From assembly GCF_018403225.1 (NCBI RefSeq), contig NZ_BOSG01000001.1:3100001-3164000 (forward strand): DNA of 64,000 nt, written 5' to 3'. The notes beneath the pieces were generated by a model, which saw only the letters and a list, made by a program, of their open reading frames with translations, searched no databases and was not told the origin of the DNA. The stretch is from Paenibacillus sp. J23TS9. GTDB lineage: Bacteria; Bacillota; Bacilli; Paenibacillales; Paenibacillaceae. Position numbers and translations under genes: made by a program. Positions 34,643-43,479 of the stretch are shown one piece after another. The first letter of the stretch is position 1; every line of letters starts with the position of its first letter.

Positions 34643-35137
34643 ATGAGGATTCCTCCATTCAAGCGTTACCGTCATATTTCACAAATCGCCGCTGTATTCG
34701 TGCTCGGTGCCATTATCGGCAGCGTTGTCTATAACGTTGTCTTCCACTCAAGCTACAATACACTCTGGTTGTCCAATCTGGATTTGGAGAGCCAGATCAA
34801 GCAATATGAAGAAGATATCAAGACGTTGAAGAACTACAAGAATCAGCAAACCGTGATCCGAGAGATTAAAATCCGCAATGAGCGGCAGGATCCTCCGATC
34901 GATCCGGTTGTCGTTAAAGCTATAATCGTTCAGCTTGGCGAGGATTTAGGCGTGCTTCGGGGGCAAAACGTATTCGAAATTGACACCTACAGCAAAGTTG
35001 TGCGCACGCTCCTTGAGGAGAAAATCTATAAAGTGAGGGAAAAGGAATATTCGGTTGAAATCAAGACGATGCTGCTGATGGAGGGCATGCTCCAAATCTG
35101 GGTGGAAGTGCATACCGTTCAAGTGCGAAATCCATAG
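34643..35137 (+). CDS. ytrI: Sporulation membrane protein YtrI
   Basis: The 164-residue protein has one N-terminal membrane helix (about 13-36), a short coiled coil (about 48-72, LESQIKQYEEDIKTLKNY) and an extracytoplasmic domain ending HTVQVRNP. In B. subtilis ytrI forms an operon with ytrH and acts in sporulation under sigma-E. Ribosome site AAGGAG overlaps the end of ytrH. Confidence 0.88.
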   Translation: MRIPPFKRYRHISQIAAVFVLGAIIGSVVYNVVFHSSYNTLWLSNLDLESQIKQYEEDIKTLKNYKNQQTVIREIKIRNERQDPPIDPVVVKAIIVQLGEDLGVLRGQNVFEIDTYSKVVRTLLEEKIYKVREKEYSVEIKTMLLMEGMLQIWVEVHTVQVRNP

Positions 35138-35205
35138 ATTCATGGTACAATATTGCTATTAAACTACCTCTATAATGGATCGAAAAGAAGGAGCTGCAGC
35201 ATCTG

Positions 35206-35511
35206 ATGGTTTCTGTCATCCGCTATTTGCTTTATGCGCTGCTGGTCATCGCCTGCATTTGCGCTGCCCTCTACAGCAGCCGTTCCCGGCGCTCGAAGGA
35301 CGCCCGTGAAAGAGGCCTGTACGGGGCTGTTACGAATATTTTCATGGGAATCATGCTAATCATGCTGGCATTGATTTTCATGTTTATCTTTCAAGGCTCG
35401 ACGGTTGCCATTATCATTGAAGCTATTTTCCTCGTACTCGGCGCTTTTAATATTTTTGCCGGTATCCGCAACCGCGGCTACTACAGCCGAATGAAATCAA
35501 ACAACATGTAA
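35206..35511 (+). CDS. ytpI: YtpI-like membrane protein
   Basis: The 101-residue protein has three membrane segments (about 4-22, 44-65, 67-84) and basic ends (SSRSRRSKDARERG; IRNRGYYSRMK). The size, topology and position next to ytoI fit YtpI of B. subtilis, whose function is unknown. TATAAT near 35172 may be its -10 box. AAGGAG lies 12 nt upstream of ATG 35206, a long spacing. Confidence 0.75.
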   Translation: MVSVIRYLLYALLVIACICAALYSSRSRRSKDARERGLYGAVTNIFMGIMLIMLALIFMFIFQGSTVAIIIEAIFLVLGAFNIFAGIRNRGYYSRMKSNNM

Positions 35512-35593
35512 ATTTGAACAGCCGGGCACTCTTTAGGGAGCGTCCGGCTGTTTTCATTCATGAAGCCTCTGATCTGCCTCGCATCGGATTGCC

Positions 35594-36928
35594 TTAACCG
35601 TGTTCTATCGATTGCAGCGTAAGCACGGCCTTCGCGACCAGGCTGTCCATATGCGTCATCTCAATTTCAAGCTTGCATGTCCTGCGGCTTGCCTCCAGAA
35701 GCCGAGGAAGGACGGCGACTGGATCTTCAATCTGGACGGGACGTACAAAGTAGGTTGACATATTGTCCAGCACGAAATCATTGCCGGTCAAATCCTTGGC
35801 CGCGCGCAGCGCAGCCTGTGTCATCACTGTCGTCAGAATCCCTTCGGAAATGGTCCCCAGATCCGTCGCCATCTGCGGCGTAATGAAGCCATGGAAAAAG
35901 AGGCGTCCCTCCTCATCCCGTTCATCCGCAAAACCATTCCAAATGAGGTGATCAAATGTTTCTCCAAGCTGAGGCTGTTTGCGGGCATCTCTCATCGCCT
36001 GCAGCACTTCCTTGCGGGAAACGGTTGCCACCAGCTTGCGGTTGCGGTCCACGATCGGCAGGAAATCAATGCCCTCCCACATCATCAGCTGCGCGGCTGA
36101 AGCCAGTGATGTCTGGAGTGTGGCTGTAACCGGGTTACGGATCAGCACCTTCTCAATGCTCTGCTCTTCCGGCAGATTTCTCATATCACTGCGGTTTACG
36201 ATTCCCAGCACACGGTTCCACTCATCAACGACCGGCAGCCGCGGATCACCTTTCTGTTCGGACAGCGCCATGCTCTCTCCCACGGTACTGGATAGCTTCA
36301 GGGCGTGAATCTTAGGCTTGCTGCCCACGATGTCTTCCACAATCATAATCTTTTTCTTAATGAGCCGGTCAAAGATTGCCCGGTTGATCAGCGACGCAAC
36401 GGTGAAGGTATCATGACGCGAAGAGAAGATCGGCAGGTTCAGCTGGTCTGCCAGCATTTTAACCTCTTTACTGGTTCCGAAACCGCCGGTAATCAGCACG
36501 CCCGCCCCCTGCTCAAGAGCCAGCGTATGCGCATTGTCACGGTTACCGACAATGAGCAGGCTGCCGGCATCAATATACCGAACCATGGCGTCCACCTTCA
36601 TCGCTCCAATCACATATTTATGCAAATTTTTATGCAGCCCGTCCGCACCTCCAAGCACATGTCCTTCAACGATGTCAACCACATCGGCAAAAGTAAGCTG
36701 TTCGGAAATATTACGCGGTTTTTTCTCCACCCGGACGGTTCCAATACGCTCCTTGGTAATAACAATTCCCAGATTCTCCGCATCTTTGAGCGCGCGGTAG
36801 GCCGTACCTTCACTGACTGACATTTCTCTGGCCAGCTTGCGGACGGAGATCTTACTCCCCACTTTCAGTCCTTCGATATGAAGCAAAAGCTGTTCATGCT
36901 TTGTAATCGCATCATCGCGGCCTTCCAA
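35594..36928 (-). CDS. ytoI: HTH-DRTGG-CBS-hotdog regulatory protein YtoI
   Basis: The 444-residue protein has an N-terminal winged-helix (about 10-65, KISVRKLAREMSVSEGTAYRALKDAENLG) and a DRTGG domain (about 75-185). A CBS pair follows (about 195-310; MALSEQKGDPRLPVVDEWNRVLGIVNRSDM, MMWEGIDFLPIVDRNRKLVATVSRKEVL). A C-terminal hotdog-like domain (about 330-440) ends the protein. This order is that of B. subtilis YtoI. CBS pairs bind adenosine nucleotides, in some relatives c-di-AMP; here the ligand is unknown. Start is TTG 36928, behind GGGGGTG. It converges with ytpI. Confidence 0.9.
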   Translation of the reverse strand: MEGRDDAITKHEQLLLHIEGLKVGSKISVRKLAREMSVSEGTAYRALKDAENLGIVITKERIGTVRVEKKPRNISEQLTFADVVDIVEGHVLGGADGLHKNLHKYVIGAMKVDAMVRYIDAGSLLIVGNRDNAHTLALEQGAGVLITGGFGTSKEVKMLADQLNLPIFSSRHDTFTVASLINRAIFDRLIKKKIMIVEDIVGSKPKIHALKLSSTVGESMALSEQKGDPRLPVVDEWNRVLGIVNRSDMRNLPEEQSIEKVLIRNPVTATLQTSLASAAQLMMWEGIDFLPIVDRNRKLVATVSRKEVLQAMRDARKQPQLGETFDHLIWNGFADERDEEGRLFFHGFITPQMATDLGTISEGILTTVMTQAALRAAKDLTGNDFVLDNMSTYFVRPVQIEDPVAVLPRLLEASRRTCKLEIEMTHMDSLVAKAVLTLQSIEHG

Positions 36929-36993
36929 CTGTTACACCCCCACACATCCAACTGTACTATTCTGTATCTATATCATAGCATTCTATTCCATAC

Positions 36994-37030
36994 AAAAAAA
37001 GCTGAAGCAGCAGCTGCCCCAGCTTTTTTT
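36994..37030. terminator. Terminator of the 95-residue membrane protein gene
   Basis: AAAAAAAGCTG pairs with CAGCTTTTTTT with a GC-rich inner segment. On the minus strand it lies just past the stop at 37043. Confidence 0.8.
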
Positions 37031-37042
37031 AAGCATTCACGG

Positions 37043-37330
37043 TTACATATTTTCTTGTCTCTGCTGCTTCTCTTCCGGCCATTTCATCTGCCATTGACGC
37101 AGCTTGGCTGCCTTGATGCGGTCGAGTGCCTTTTGCTTCTCTTCATCCACACCAAGCAAATAATGCAAATGCGCTCCAATCACCAGAAAAGCGAACAGGG
37201 CCCATGCTCCGCCGAAAGCTGATGCCCACGACCAGCCTCCGCTAAAAGAAATTAAAGGCAGGGCGTACATCAGCATGGCCAGCGCCAGAATCAGATACAG
37301 GAAATGTTTGAATTTGTTTCTTTTTTTCAT
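37043..37330 (-). CDS. Small two-helix membrane protein, unknown
   Basis: The 95-residue protein has a very basic start (MKKRNKFKHF), two membrane helices (about 9-28 and 34-56) and a charged C-terminal helix rich in Lys, Gln and Glu. No family is recognised. Ribosome site AAGGAG and a terminator make it a credible single-gene unit. Confidence 0.7.
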   Translation of the reverse strand: MKKRNKFKHFLYLILALAMLMYALPLISFSGGWSWASAFGGAWALFAFLVIGAHLHYLLGVDEEKQKALDRIKAAKLRQWQMKWPEEKQQRQENM

Positions 37331-37436
37331 TTCGGCAGCTCCTTCACAAGTGAATCTATATTTCTACTCTATGAAGGTCTGACGAAAAATATGAGACAAG
37401 TTAACAGAAAAATCCTGTGATATCAAATTTATATCA

Positions 37437-37784
37437 TTACAGGCTTTGTCCTCCATACAGACCTTGAAGGCTGTCGGAGATCATTTTATTAATATCCTCA
37501 ATGATTGTGCTGAGGCGGCGTTCGGCATCAAACAGACGGCGGATATTCAGGTTCAGGCTGAGCACGTCAAAGAGCTTCTCCATCTTTTCCATCTCTTCCT
37601 GGGAAGGCATATCACCAGACATCATCCGCTGCTGAATTTCCATTTGGCGGTTGCGGAAATCGTCGAGCATGATTTTGCTCTCTTGATCCTTTTCAATCAG
37701 GCTCATCGCCGAAGTAATATCCTGAACCTCCTGGCACTCTTTAAGGGCTTTTGCCAATTCATTCGCTTTGTCGTAAATATTCAT
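37437..37784 (-). CDS. YheA/YlbF family helical protein
   Basis: The 115-residue all-helical protein has MNIYDKANELAKALKECQEVQ, ESKIMLDDFRNRQMEIQQRMMSGDMPSQEEME and DVLSLNLNIRRLFDAERRLSTIIEDI, which is the YlbF/YmcA/YheA family. YlbF and YmcA act with YaaT on RNase Y activity and development. In B. subtilis yheA lies beside yheC and yheD, and here the gene is divergent from a cluster of such genes, so YheA is the likelier assignment. ATG 37784 is chosen because GGAGG lies 10 nt upstream; the longer frame from 37820 has no site. Confidence 0.85.
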   Translation of the reverse strand: MNIYDKANELAKALKECQEVQDITSAMSLIEKDQESKIMLDDFRNRQMEIQQRMMSGDMPSQEEMEKMEKLFDVLSLNLNIRRLFDAERRLSTIIEDINKMISDSLQGLYGGQSL

Positions 37785-37847
37785 GTGTGTCCTTCCTCCT
37801 CTGAAAAATGAAAGCTGCAAATCCCTTTTTTATAAAAATGGGTCAAT

Positions 37848-37876
37848 CACCAAGGGATATATGTCCTCATATGATG
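37848..37876 (+). promoter_or_regulatory. Sigma-K-like promoter of the YheC/YheD operon
   Basis: CACC (37848-37851), a 16 bp spacer and CATATGATG (37868-37876) match the sigma-K pattern mACm-N16-CATAnnnTA except for the last base. It lies 72 bp upstream of the first ATG. Late mother-cell expression would fit spore-coat proteins. Confidence 0.45.
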
Positions 37877-37948
37877 CATTACATGCAAAATGCAGATGCT
37901 CCTTATCTGCCCTGTTGACATCAAGTTGCTGTTGGAAGGAGATCCACG

Positions 37949-39316
37949 ATGTCCAAAAAAATGCTACCGGTCCAAATGTTCACTCCGGGCGCTTTTAGGG
38001 AAAACGCCATTGTTCTCGGAGAGAAGCTGGTCAAAAAGTGGAAGATTCCTACCGACCGTCCTCTGCAGTTGGCATTTGGTTCCTTCAGACAAGAGATCAC
38101 CGTTATCGCCGCAGCCAAAACCAGCGGACTGCGTATCAGTGAGCCTCTGGCCCACCGAATGGGGCTTTTTTCTCGTCCGGTACTGAGGGCGACTTACAAT
38201 TCCTCAAGCCGTACACTCAGGCTCGGACCTCTGATCAGCGTGCTTATCAGCAGAGACAATCCAGATCAGCCCGATAAACCGTTCGGCTCCATATCCATGT
38301 TTTGCCGGGAGCTTGTTAACGCCTGCCGGAAGCAGGGTGCATATGTATACTTCTTTACACCGGATCACATCCAGGAAGGGTCAAACAGTATACATGGCTG
38401 GGTATATGACGACGGATGGCGCCAAACGGCAATGCCCATCGCGGATGTCATCAACAACCGTCTCACAACACGCAAAATGGAGAATAAACCTAGCGTACAG
38501 TATTTTATGAAAGAAGTAAAATCCCGCTATGGCGCTCATGTTTTTAATGAAAGGTTTCTGGACAAAAATGAGGTTTTTGACACACTTAAAGCCGATTCCT
38601 CCCTTGCCAAATTCATGCCTGAATCCCATTTACTGAGCGGCCTTGCCATCCTTAAAAAAATGTGCTCGCAATACCCTGTCGTATTTCTAAAGCCGATACG
38701 AGGCAGCCTTGGCAAGGGTATCATCCGCATCTCAAGACAGCCTGACGGAACATACCAAACGCTGGCTACATCCACGGGAGGCGCCCGCAGGCAGGTATAT
38801 CCGAGCATAACCAAGTTGTTTGCAAGCATATCCGGCAAAATGAAAACGACTCGATTTCAGATTCAGCAGGGACTTACCCTGATTGATCATGGCAAACGGC
38901 CGATCGATTTCCGGGCGCTCGTACAGAAAAACGGGCTGGGTAACTGGAATGTGACCTCCATCGTGGCAAGAATTGCCGGAGGAAACCATTTTGTTTCCAA
39001 CTTGGCCCGGGGTGGCACGCTCAGTACCGTCAAGGATGCGGTGAGCAAATGCATGCTGCCTTCAGAGGTCAAAAATACCGCTTATGTAAAGCTGCACCGC
39101 GCATCGCTGGATATTGCGAGAGGGATTGATAATTTGATCCCCGCGCATTTCGGAGAACTGGGCATCGATTTGGCAATGGATAGCTCCGGTAAAATTTGGA
39201 TGCTTGAGGTGAATTCCAAGCCTTCCAAAAATGATAACACACCGCTTAACGAGCAAAAAATCAGACCCTCGGTCAAAAGGCTGCTGGAATACTGCTGCTA
39301 TTTGTCCGGCTTTTAA
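37949..39316 (+). CDS. YheC/YheD family spore-coat ATP-grasp protein 1 (YheD length)
   Basis: This is a 455-residue protein. An N-terminal domain of about 95 residues precedes the core (GPLISVLISRDN near 92). Then come the pre-ATP-grasp region (DVINNRLTTRK) and the ATP-grasp domain: phosphate-binding FLKPIRGSLGKGIIRI near 250, QIQQGLTLIDHGKRPIDFRALVQKN near 310, and metal-binding FGELGIDLAMDSSGKIWMLEVNSKPSK near 410. ATP-grasp enzymes activate a carboxylate as acyl phosphate and join it to an amine or thiol. YheC and YheD are spore-coat-associated in B. subtilis (363 and 453 residues). The length fits YheD. It is the first gene of a six-gene operon. Ribosome site GGAAGGAG. Confidence 0.9.
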   Translation: MSKKMLPVQMFTPGAFRENAIVLGEKLVKKWKIPTDRPLQLAFGSFRQEITVIAAAKTSGLRISEPLAHRMGLFSRPVLRATYNSSSRTLRLGPLISVLISRDNPDQPDKPFGSISMFCRELVNACRKQGAYVYFFTPDHIQEGSNSIHGWVYDDGWRQTAMPIADVINNRLTTRKMENKPSVQYFMKEVKSRYGAHVFNERFLDKNEVFDTLKADSSLAKFMPESHLLSGLAILKKMCSQYPVVFLKPIRGSLGKGIIRISRQPDGTYQTLATSTGGARRQVYPSITKLFASISGKMKTTRFQIQQGLTLIDHGKRPIDFRALVQKNGLGNWNVTSIVARIAGGNHFVSNLARGGTLSTVKDAVSKCMLPSEVKNTAYVKLHRASLDIARGIDNLIPAHFGELGIDLAMDSSGKIWMLEVNSKPSKNDNTPLNEQKIRPSVKRLLEYCCYLSGF

Positions 39317-39327
39317 GGAGGGATGTC

Positions 39328-40449
39328 ATGCATGCCATAGCGATTGGAACACTCGGCATCATGTGCTGCAGCCGTCCCGGCAGTCCACCCTTTTCAGATG
39401 AAGGCTACTGCAGGAGACTGACCGTACTCGGAAAAAAATACGGAATACGAGTCATCGTCTTTTGCCCGGCAGATGCCTCGAAGGACCGCAGCTTCGTTGA
39501 GGGCTACACTTACAAGCAAGGCGAATGGCGTAAAGACCGGTTCCCTTTTCCTGACATTGTATACGATCGCTGTCTGTTTCACAGGGGAAAAGAATTCATG
39601 GATGCGTCAAGTCTTCTTTCGGAAGCCCGCTTTGCGAAAAAGTGGGTGCTTTGGTCCCGGGGACTTCCGGGCAAATGGAGGGTTTATCAGGTCTTGAAAA
39701 AAGAGCGCTCCCTCCTCTCTCATCTCCCAGTTACCAGGATTTTCCGGGGAAGTGAAAGCCTGATGAGCAATTTAGAGGCTTTTGACGGTGAGGTCTTCCT
39801 GAAACCTAAAGGCGGTTCTCAAGGAAAAAACACACTTTATATACGGAAAGATCCGGAATCAGGAACCATGCTCATTAAGGGCAGAGATTCTCTCAACCGG
39901 TTCATCGAAAAGAACGTTGCATCTACGGCCGGCGGTTTACAGTGGATTCGGCAGTTTACTGAAAACCGCGAATATATCATCCAGCCGTTTCTGCATCTGT
40001 ACAGCAAGAACAACCGCCCTTTTGATGTCAGGGTGTTAATGCAGAAAAATGAAAAAGGGTTGTGGATGCGAACCGGTATGGCGGTCCGGGAGGGCGCCGC
40101 TGGGAGCATGACCTCCAACCTTCACGGCGGCGGAAAAGCCCTTCCCGTACTGCCGTATCTAAGCGAACAATTCGAAGCTAAGCAGGCAGAACATATGACG
40201 GAAACCCTCGGGCAGATATCTGAGACCATTCCGCCGATTCTGGAAAGTCATTTTGGCAGGCTTGGAGAACTGGGCATCGACTTCGGGATCGATACGAAAG
40301 GGAATTTGTGGCTGCTGGAGGTCAACTCCAAGCCAGGACGCACCTCCATCCGGCATGCCGGTGACCCAGACAGCGCTGTTCTCGCTTCGGAAAATCCGCT
40401 CCGTTATGCCCGCTATCTATTGCTTCGACAACTTAGGAGGGTAAATTGA
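39328..40449 (+). CDS. YheC/YheD family ATP-grasp protein 2 (YheC length)
   Basis: This 373-residue protein lacks the N-terminal extension and starts at the core (IAIGTLGIMCC). ATP-grasp motifs are complete: VFLKPKGGSQGKNTLYI near 155, IIQPFLHLYSKNNRPFDVRVLMQKN near 225, the glycine loop MTSNLHGGGKA, and GELGIDFGIDTKGNLWLLEVNSKPG near 315-340. The PDIVYDRC and SNLHGGG wording groups it with the fifth paralogue rather than with 1, 3 and 4. It starts 11 bp after gene 1 behind AAGGAGG and overlaps gene 3 by the ATGA junction at 40446-40450. Confidence 0.9.
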   Translation: MHAIAIGTLGIMCCSRPGSPPFSDEGYCRRLTVLGKKYGIRVIVFCPADASKDRSFVEGYTYKQGEWRKDRFPFPDIVYDRCLFHRGKEFMDASSLLSEARFAKKWVLWSRGLPGKWRVYQVLKKERSLLSHLPVTRIFRGSESLMSNLEAFDGEVFLKPKGGSQGKNTLYIRKDPESGTMLIKGRDSLNRFIEKNVASTAGGLQWIRQFTENREYIIQPFLHLYSKNNRPFDVRVLMQKNEKGLWMRTGMAVREGAAGSMTSNLHGGGKALPVLPYLSEQFEAKQAEHMTETLGQISETIPPILESHFGRLGELGIDFGIDTKGNLWLLEVNSKPGRTSIRHAGDPDSAVLASENPLRYARYLLLRQLRRVN

Positions 40450-41822
40450 TGAGTTTGACTTTTTGTAATGTTCATTTTTCGCAGCAGCCCGAGAAAGTCG
40501 TCTATATATCCAATACACTTATGAAAAGCTTGAAGCTGTCCGGCAAGAAAAACATTCAGCTCCGTCTCGGCAATGACACCATTCATGCTGCCGTAAAATC
40601 CATCAAGAAGCCGGGCAAACATCTTTTTCTCGGCTCGGCTGTCCGGAGCGGTATCCATATTCCATCCGCCGGCGGCATCTATATACGAAACCTGCAAGAA
40701 GATGAGGTTCAACTCGGACCTTTGATTGGCGTGCTCTCTGATGGACCAACGAACACCAAGCAGCCATTTTCATCCCGCACGGGATTCATCAAACAGCTGC
40801 TTCGCGAAGGAAAAAAGAAATGCTATATTTTTGCTTTTACGCCGCGGGATATCAACTGGCAGAAGGATACGGTGAACGGCTACTTTCTGGGTGATAACGG
40901 CAACTTTTACCGAAAGACCGTACCTCTGCCCGATGTTGTCTACAACCGTCTTCCCAGCCGAAAAGCTGAAACCTCATCTTCAATCAACCAGCTAAGAGAA
41001 CGTCTCAGCCGCAGAAGAATTCCGTACTTTAACTGGAGCTTTTTTAACAAATCGGATATATACCGCCTGCTTGAAAACGACAACACTGTCAACTTGTATG
41101 TACCGGAATCCCATATGAGCCCTACACCGGAAAAAATCAAAGAGATGCTGGAAAGACACCAGTTTCTCTACTACAAGCCTTCAGCGGGAAGTTTGGGAAA
41201 GGGAATTTACCGCCTGACCTATCTGCCCAAAAAGGGATATTTTGTACGCTACCGCAAGGGAAGCGGCAATGTACTGCTTCGATTCAGCACATTCAACAGC
41301 ATGATGAGGATGCTGCAATCCAGGCATGGCCGTACACTTGATTCTTATGTGATTCAGCAGGGCATTCGCTTGGTTGAAATTGACAATTGCCCGATCGACT
41401 TCCGGTTCCATATGCATAAAAACGGCAATAACAAATGGGTTGTCGTTGGAATCGGTGCGAAAAAGGCAGGACGGGGCAGCGTGACAACACATTTGAAAAA
41501 TGGAGGATCACTACTGACTCCTGAACAGGCACTGAGTCGTACCTTTGGTTCCAAATCGGAAGAGGTACTGCAAAATGCTAAAAAAATCGCTATTACGCTT
41601 GCCGAGGGTATTGAGTTCCACCACCAGCATCTGCTAGGCGAAATTGGATTTGATCTCGGGATTGACCAGGATGAAAAGGTATGGATGTTTGAAGCCAATG
41701 CCAAACCCGGCCGCTCCATATTCAGCCATCCTTCCCTGCGGTCGGAAGGGAAAGCCTCTGTGGAACACATCCTCGAACACTGCCTTTATCTGAGTAAATT
41801 CCGCAGGAGGGATTCTGAGTGA
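40449..41822 (+). CDS. YheC/YheD family ATP-grasp protein 3 (YheD length)
   Basis: The 457-residue protein has an N-terminal domain of about 90 residues (FCNVHFSQQPEKVVYIS ... GIYIRNLQEDEVQLGPLIGVLSDG), like gene 1. The ATP-grasp motifs are YYKPSAGSLGKGIYRL near 250, VIQQGIRLVEIDNCPIDFRFHMHKN near 310, THLKNGG and GEIGFDLGIDQDEKVWMFEANAKPG near 405. ATG 40449 (AGGAGG 8 nt upstream, overlapping the TGA of gene 2) is chosen over TTG 40446. It is the first member of a second YheD-YheC pair. Confidence 0.9.
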   Translation: MSLTFCNVHFSQQPEKVVYISNTLMKSLKLSGKKNIQLRLGNDTIHAAVKSIKKPGKHLFLGSAVRSGIHIPSAGGIYIRNLQEDEVQLGPLIGVLSDGPTNTKQPFSSRTGFIKQLLREGKKKCYIFAFTPRDINWQKDTVNGYFLGDNGNFYRKTVPLPDVVYNRLPSRKAETSSSINQLRERLSRRRIPYFNWSFFNKSDIYRLLENDNTVNLYVPESHMSPTPEKIKEMLERHQFLYYKPSAGSLGKGIYRLTYLPKKGYFVRYRKGSGNVLLRFSTFNSMMRMLQSRHGRTLDSYVIQQGIRLVEIDNCPIDFRFHMHKNGNNKWVVVGIGAKKAGRGSVTTHLKNGGSLLTPEQALSRTFGSKSEEVLQNAKKIAITLAEGIEFHHQHLLGEIGFDLGIDQDEKVWMFEANAKPGRSIFSHPSLRSEGKASVEHILEHCLYLSKFRRRDSE

Positions 41823-42922
41823 CGAATGTAAATGCTGATGAGAGCAAGCCCGTCGTCGCAATCTTAACCATGCCGGGAGGTCCCGGCTTTTTCCGGGGAA
41901 ATCAGGCCAACTTTCAGGATATCGTCAGGACAGGACAGGAAATGGGATTTCCTGTCTATGTCGTGACCGTCAGGGATCTCAAGTTAAACGGAGAGAAAAT
42001 CAAGGGATTTACGCTGAATGCAAATGACGAGTGGGAACAGCAGCTTTTCCCACTCCCTCAAGTCATCTATAATCGTATTCCGCAGCGCGAGGATGAACAG
42101 AAGCCAGCCGTACGACGCAAAATCAAGGAATGTCTGCTGCATCCAACCATCCAATTTTACAATCCTTATTTTTTTAATAAATGGCATTTGTTTGAATGGC
42201 TCAAAAAATCAAAATCAACCCAGCACCTCGTGCCGAAGACAAAAAGATTCCGCGGTGATCCTGGACTTCAAAAAATGCTCGAACGCTACCCCTGCCTCTA
42301 TTTGAAACCCGAAAGCGGAAAGGCCGGAAAAGGTATTATGATGCTGAGATACCAGAAGGACAAACTGCTTCCCTATCGTCTGAAGGTACAGCATCATAAA
42401 AACAGCACCACCTATAAAGGAGCGAATATACAGCGTCTATGGGCGCGTATTAAGATCGAAACCGGGGTCAGCCCCTATATTATACAGCAGGGCATTGAGC
42501 TGGCTGCCGTTGACAATCGTCCGTTTGATTTGCGGGTCCTGCTGCAGAAGACGGAAAAAGGCCAATGGGGTGTTACAGGAATAGGCGCACGTATGGCCGG
42601 CTCCAAAAGTATAACAACTCATGTCCCGCGGGGAGGCAGCATCGAGGATCCGAACAAAATGCTCGCAACCGTTTATGGTCTAGACAAGGCGCCTGGCATC
42701 ATGAATCGGGTGAAAACGACGGCCATTGTCATCGCCAGACAGATCGAGAGGGCATCCGGGTACGCTCATGGTGAAATGTCCATGGATCTTGGGATGGATG
42801 CTGCAGGCAGCATATGGTTTTTTGAGGCGAACGCTAAACCCATGAAATTCGATGAGCCTCATATCCGTCAAAAATCGCTCGAACGTATTTTCCAATACTG
42901 CCAATATCTCGCGAGCCGCTAG
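41819..42922 (+). CDS. YheC/YheD family ATP-grasp protein 4 (YheC length)
   Basis: The 367-residue core-only protein has VAILTMPGGPGFFRGN at the start, QVIYNRIPQRED, YLKPESGKAGKGIMML near 160, IIQQGIELAAVDNRPFDLRVLLQKT, THVPRGGS and GEMSMDLGMDAAGSIWFFEANAKPM near 320-345. The metal-binding Glu and Asn are kept, although the usual ELGID stretch reads EMSMD. Start is GTG 41819, behind GGAGG and overlapping the stop of gene 3 (GTGA), so the two are translationally coupled. Confidence 0.9.
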   Translation: MTNVNADESKPVVAILTMPGGPGFFRGNQANFQDIVRTGQEMGFPVYVVTVRDLKLNGEKIKGFTLNANDEWEQQLFPLPQVIYNRIPQREDEQKPAVRRKIKECLLHPTIQFYNPYFFNKWHLFEWLKKSKSTQHLVPKTKRFRGDPGLQKMLERYPCLYLKPESGKAGKGIMMLRYQKDKLLPYRLKVQHHKNSTTYKGANIQRLWARIKIETGVSPYIIQQGIELAAVDNRPFDLRVLLQKTEKGQWGVTGIGARMAGSKSITTHVPRGGSIEDPNKMLATVYGLDKAPGIMNRVKTTAIVIARQIERASGYAHGEMSMDLGMDAAGSIWFFEANAKPMKFDEPHIRQKSLERIFQYCQYLASR

Positions 42923-42954
42923 AAGTCGTCATGTCAAAGGAAGTGATTTTAAAC

Positions 42955-43479
42955 ATGCAAGTTGCATCCCTGCTCTCCTTTCCACGCAAAGAATGGAGCC
43001 GCAAGCACGCCCAAGTGATGCGGTTCCTGTTCGAGTATGGTCGAAAGCAGACGTTACGTGAAGATTATATCAAGTTAGCTCAAGCAAACGAATATATCTT
43101 ACTGCAGCCCGGCACCTCCTTGCTTACGGCAACCGTACGCGGGGAGACCGGTCCTGTTTTGATAGGCGCATCTTTTATTAAAGATTATGGTGAAGAAGCC
43201 TTTCTGATCGCTGTTCATCCGCTTTATCGACGAAAAGGAATCGGCATCTCCCTCTTATCAGAGCAGCTTGCCCTGCTTGGGAAAATGCAATGCCAGGCAG
43301 GTCTAAATCAGATTCCCTTCCTGAACCTTTGCTTCCGCGCAGGACTTACCGCCTCCTCACTGACAAAAGATTCATCAGGAAGAGCTCTCCTGAATCTTGT
43401 AGGAGATTCGAATAATACGGTTCGCCTTCAGGCGGCCTCGATTAAAGAAGGTGAAACGTTGTGCCGATTCCCGTCTTAG
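42955..43479 (+). CDS. GNAT family N-acetyltransferase inside the ATP-grasp operon
   Basis: The 174-residue protein has the GNAT acetyl-CoA-binding motif A (AFLIAVHPLYRRKGIGISLLSEQL, about 80-103) and a preceding beta strand (GPVLIGASFIKDYGEEA). GNATs move an acyl group from CoA to an amine. ATG 42955 is chosen because AAGGAAGTGAT, a 10 of 11 match to the anti-Shine-Dalgarno, lies 7 nt upstream; ATG 42931 has no site. It starts 32 bp after gene 4 and overlaps gene 5 by 19 bp, so it belongs to the same operon. A role in N-capping a ligase product is speculation. Confidence 0.82.
   Translation: MQVASLLSFPRKEWSRKHAQVMRFLFEYGRKQTLREDYIKLAQANEYILLQPGTSLLTATVRGETGPVLIGASFIKDYGEEAFLIAVHPLYRRKGIGISLLSEQLALLGKMQCQAGLNQIPFLNLCFRAGLTASSLTKDSSGRALLNLVGDSNNTVRLQAASIKEGETLCRFPS

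Noticed and set aside
37861..37998. A Cys-rich 45-residue plus-strand frame just before the YheC/YheD operon, considered as a precursor peptide
   Set aside because: It overlaps the predicted -10 box and runs into the first ATP-grasp gene in another frame; its AAGGGA site is only 3 nt from the ATG.
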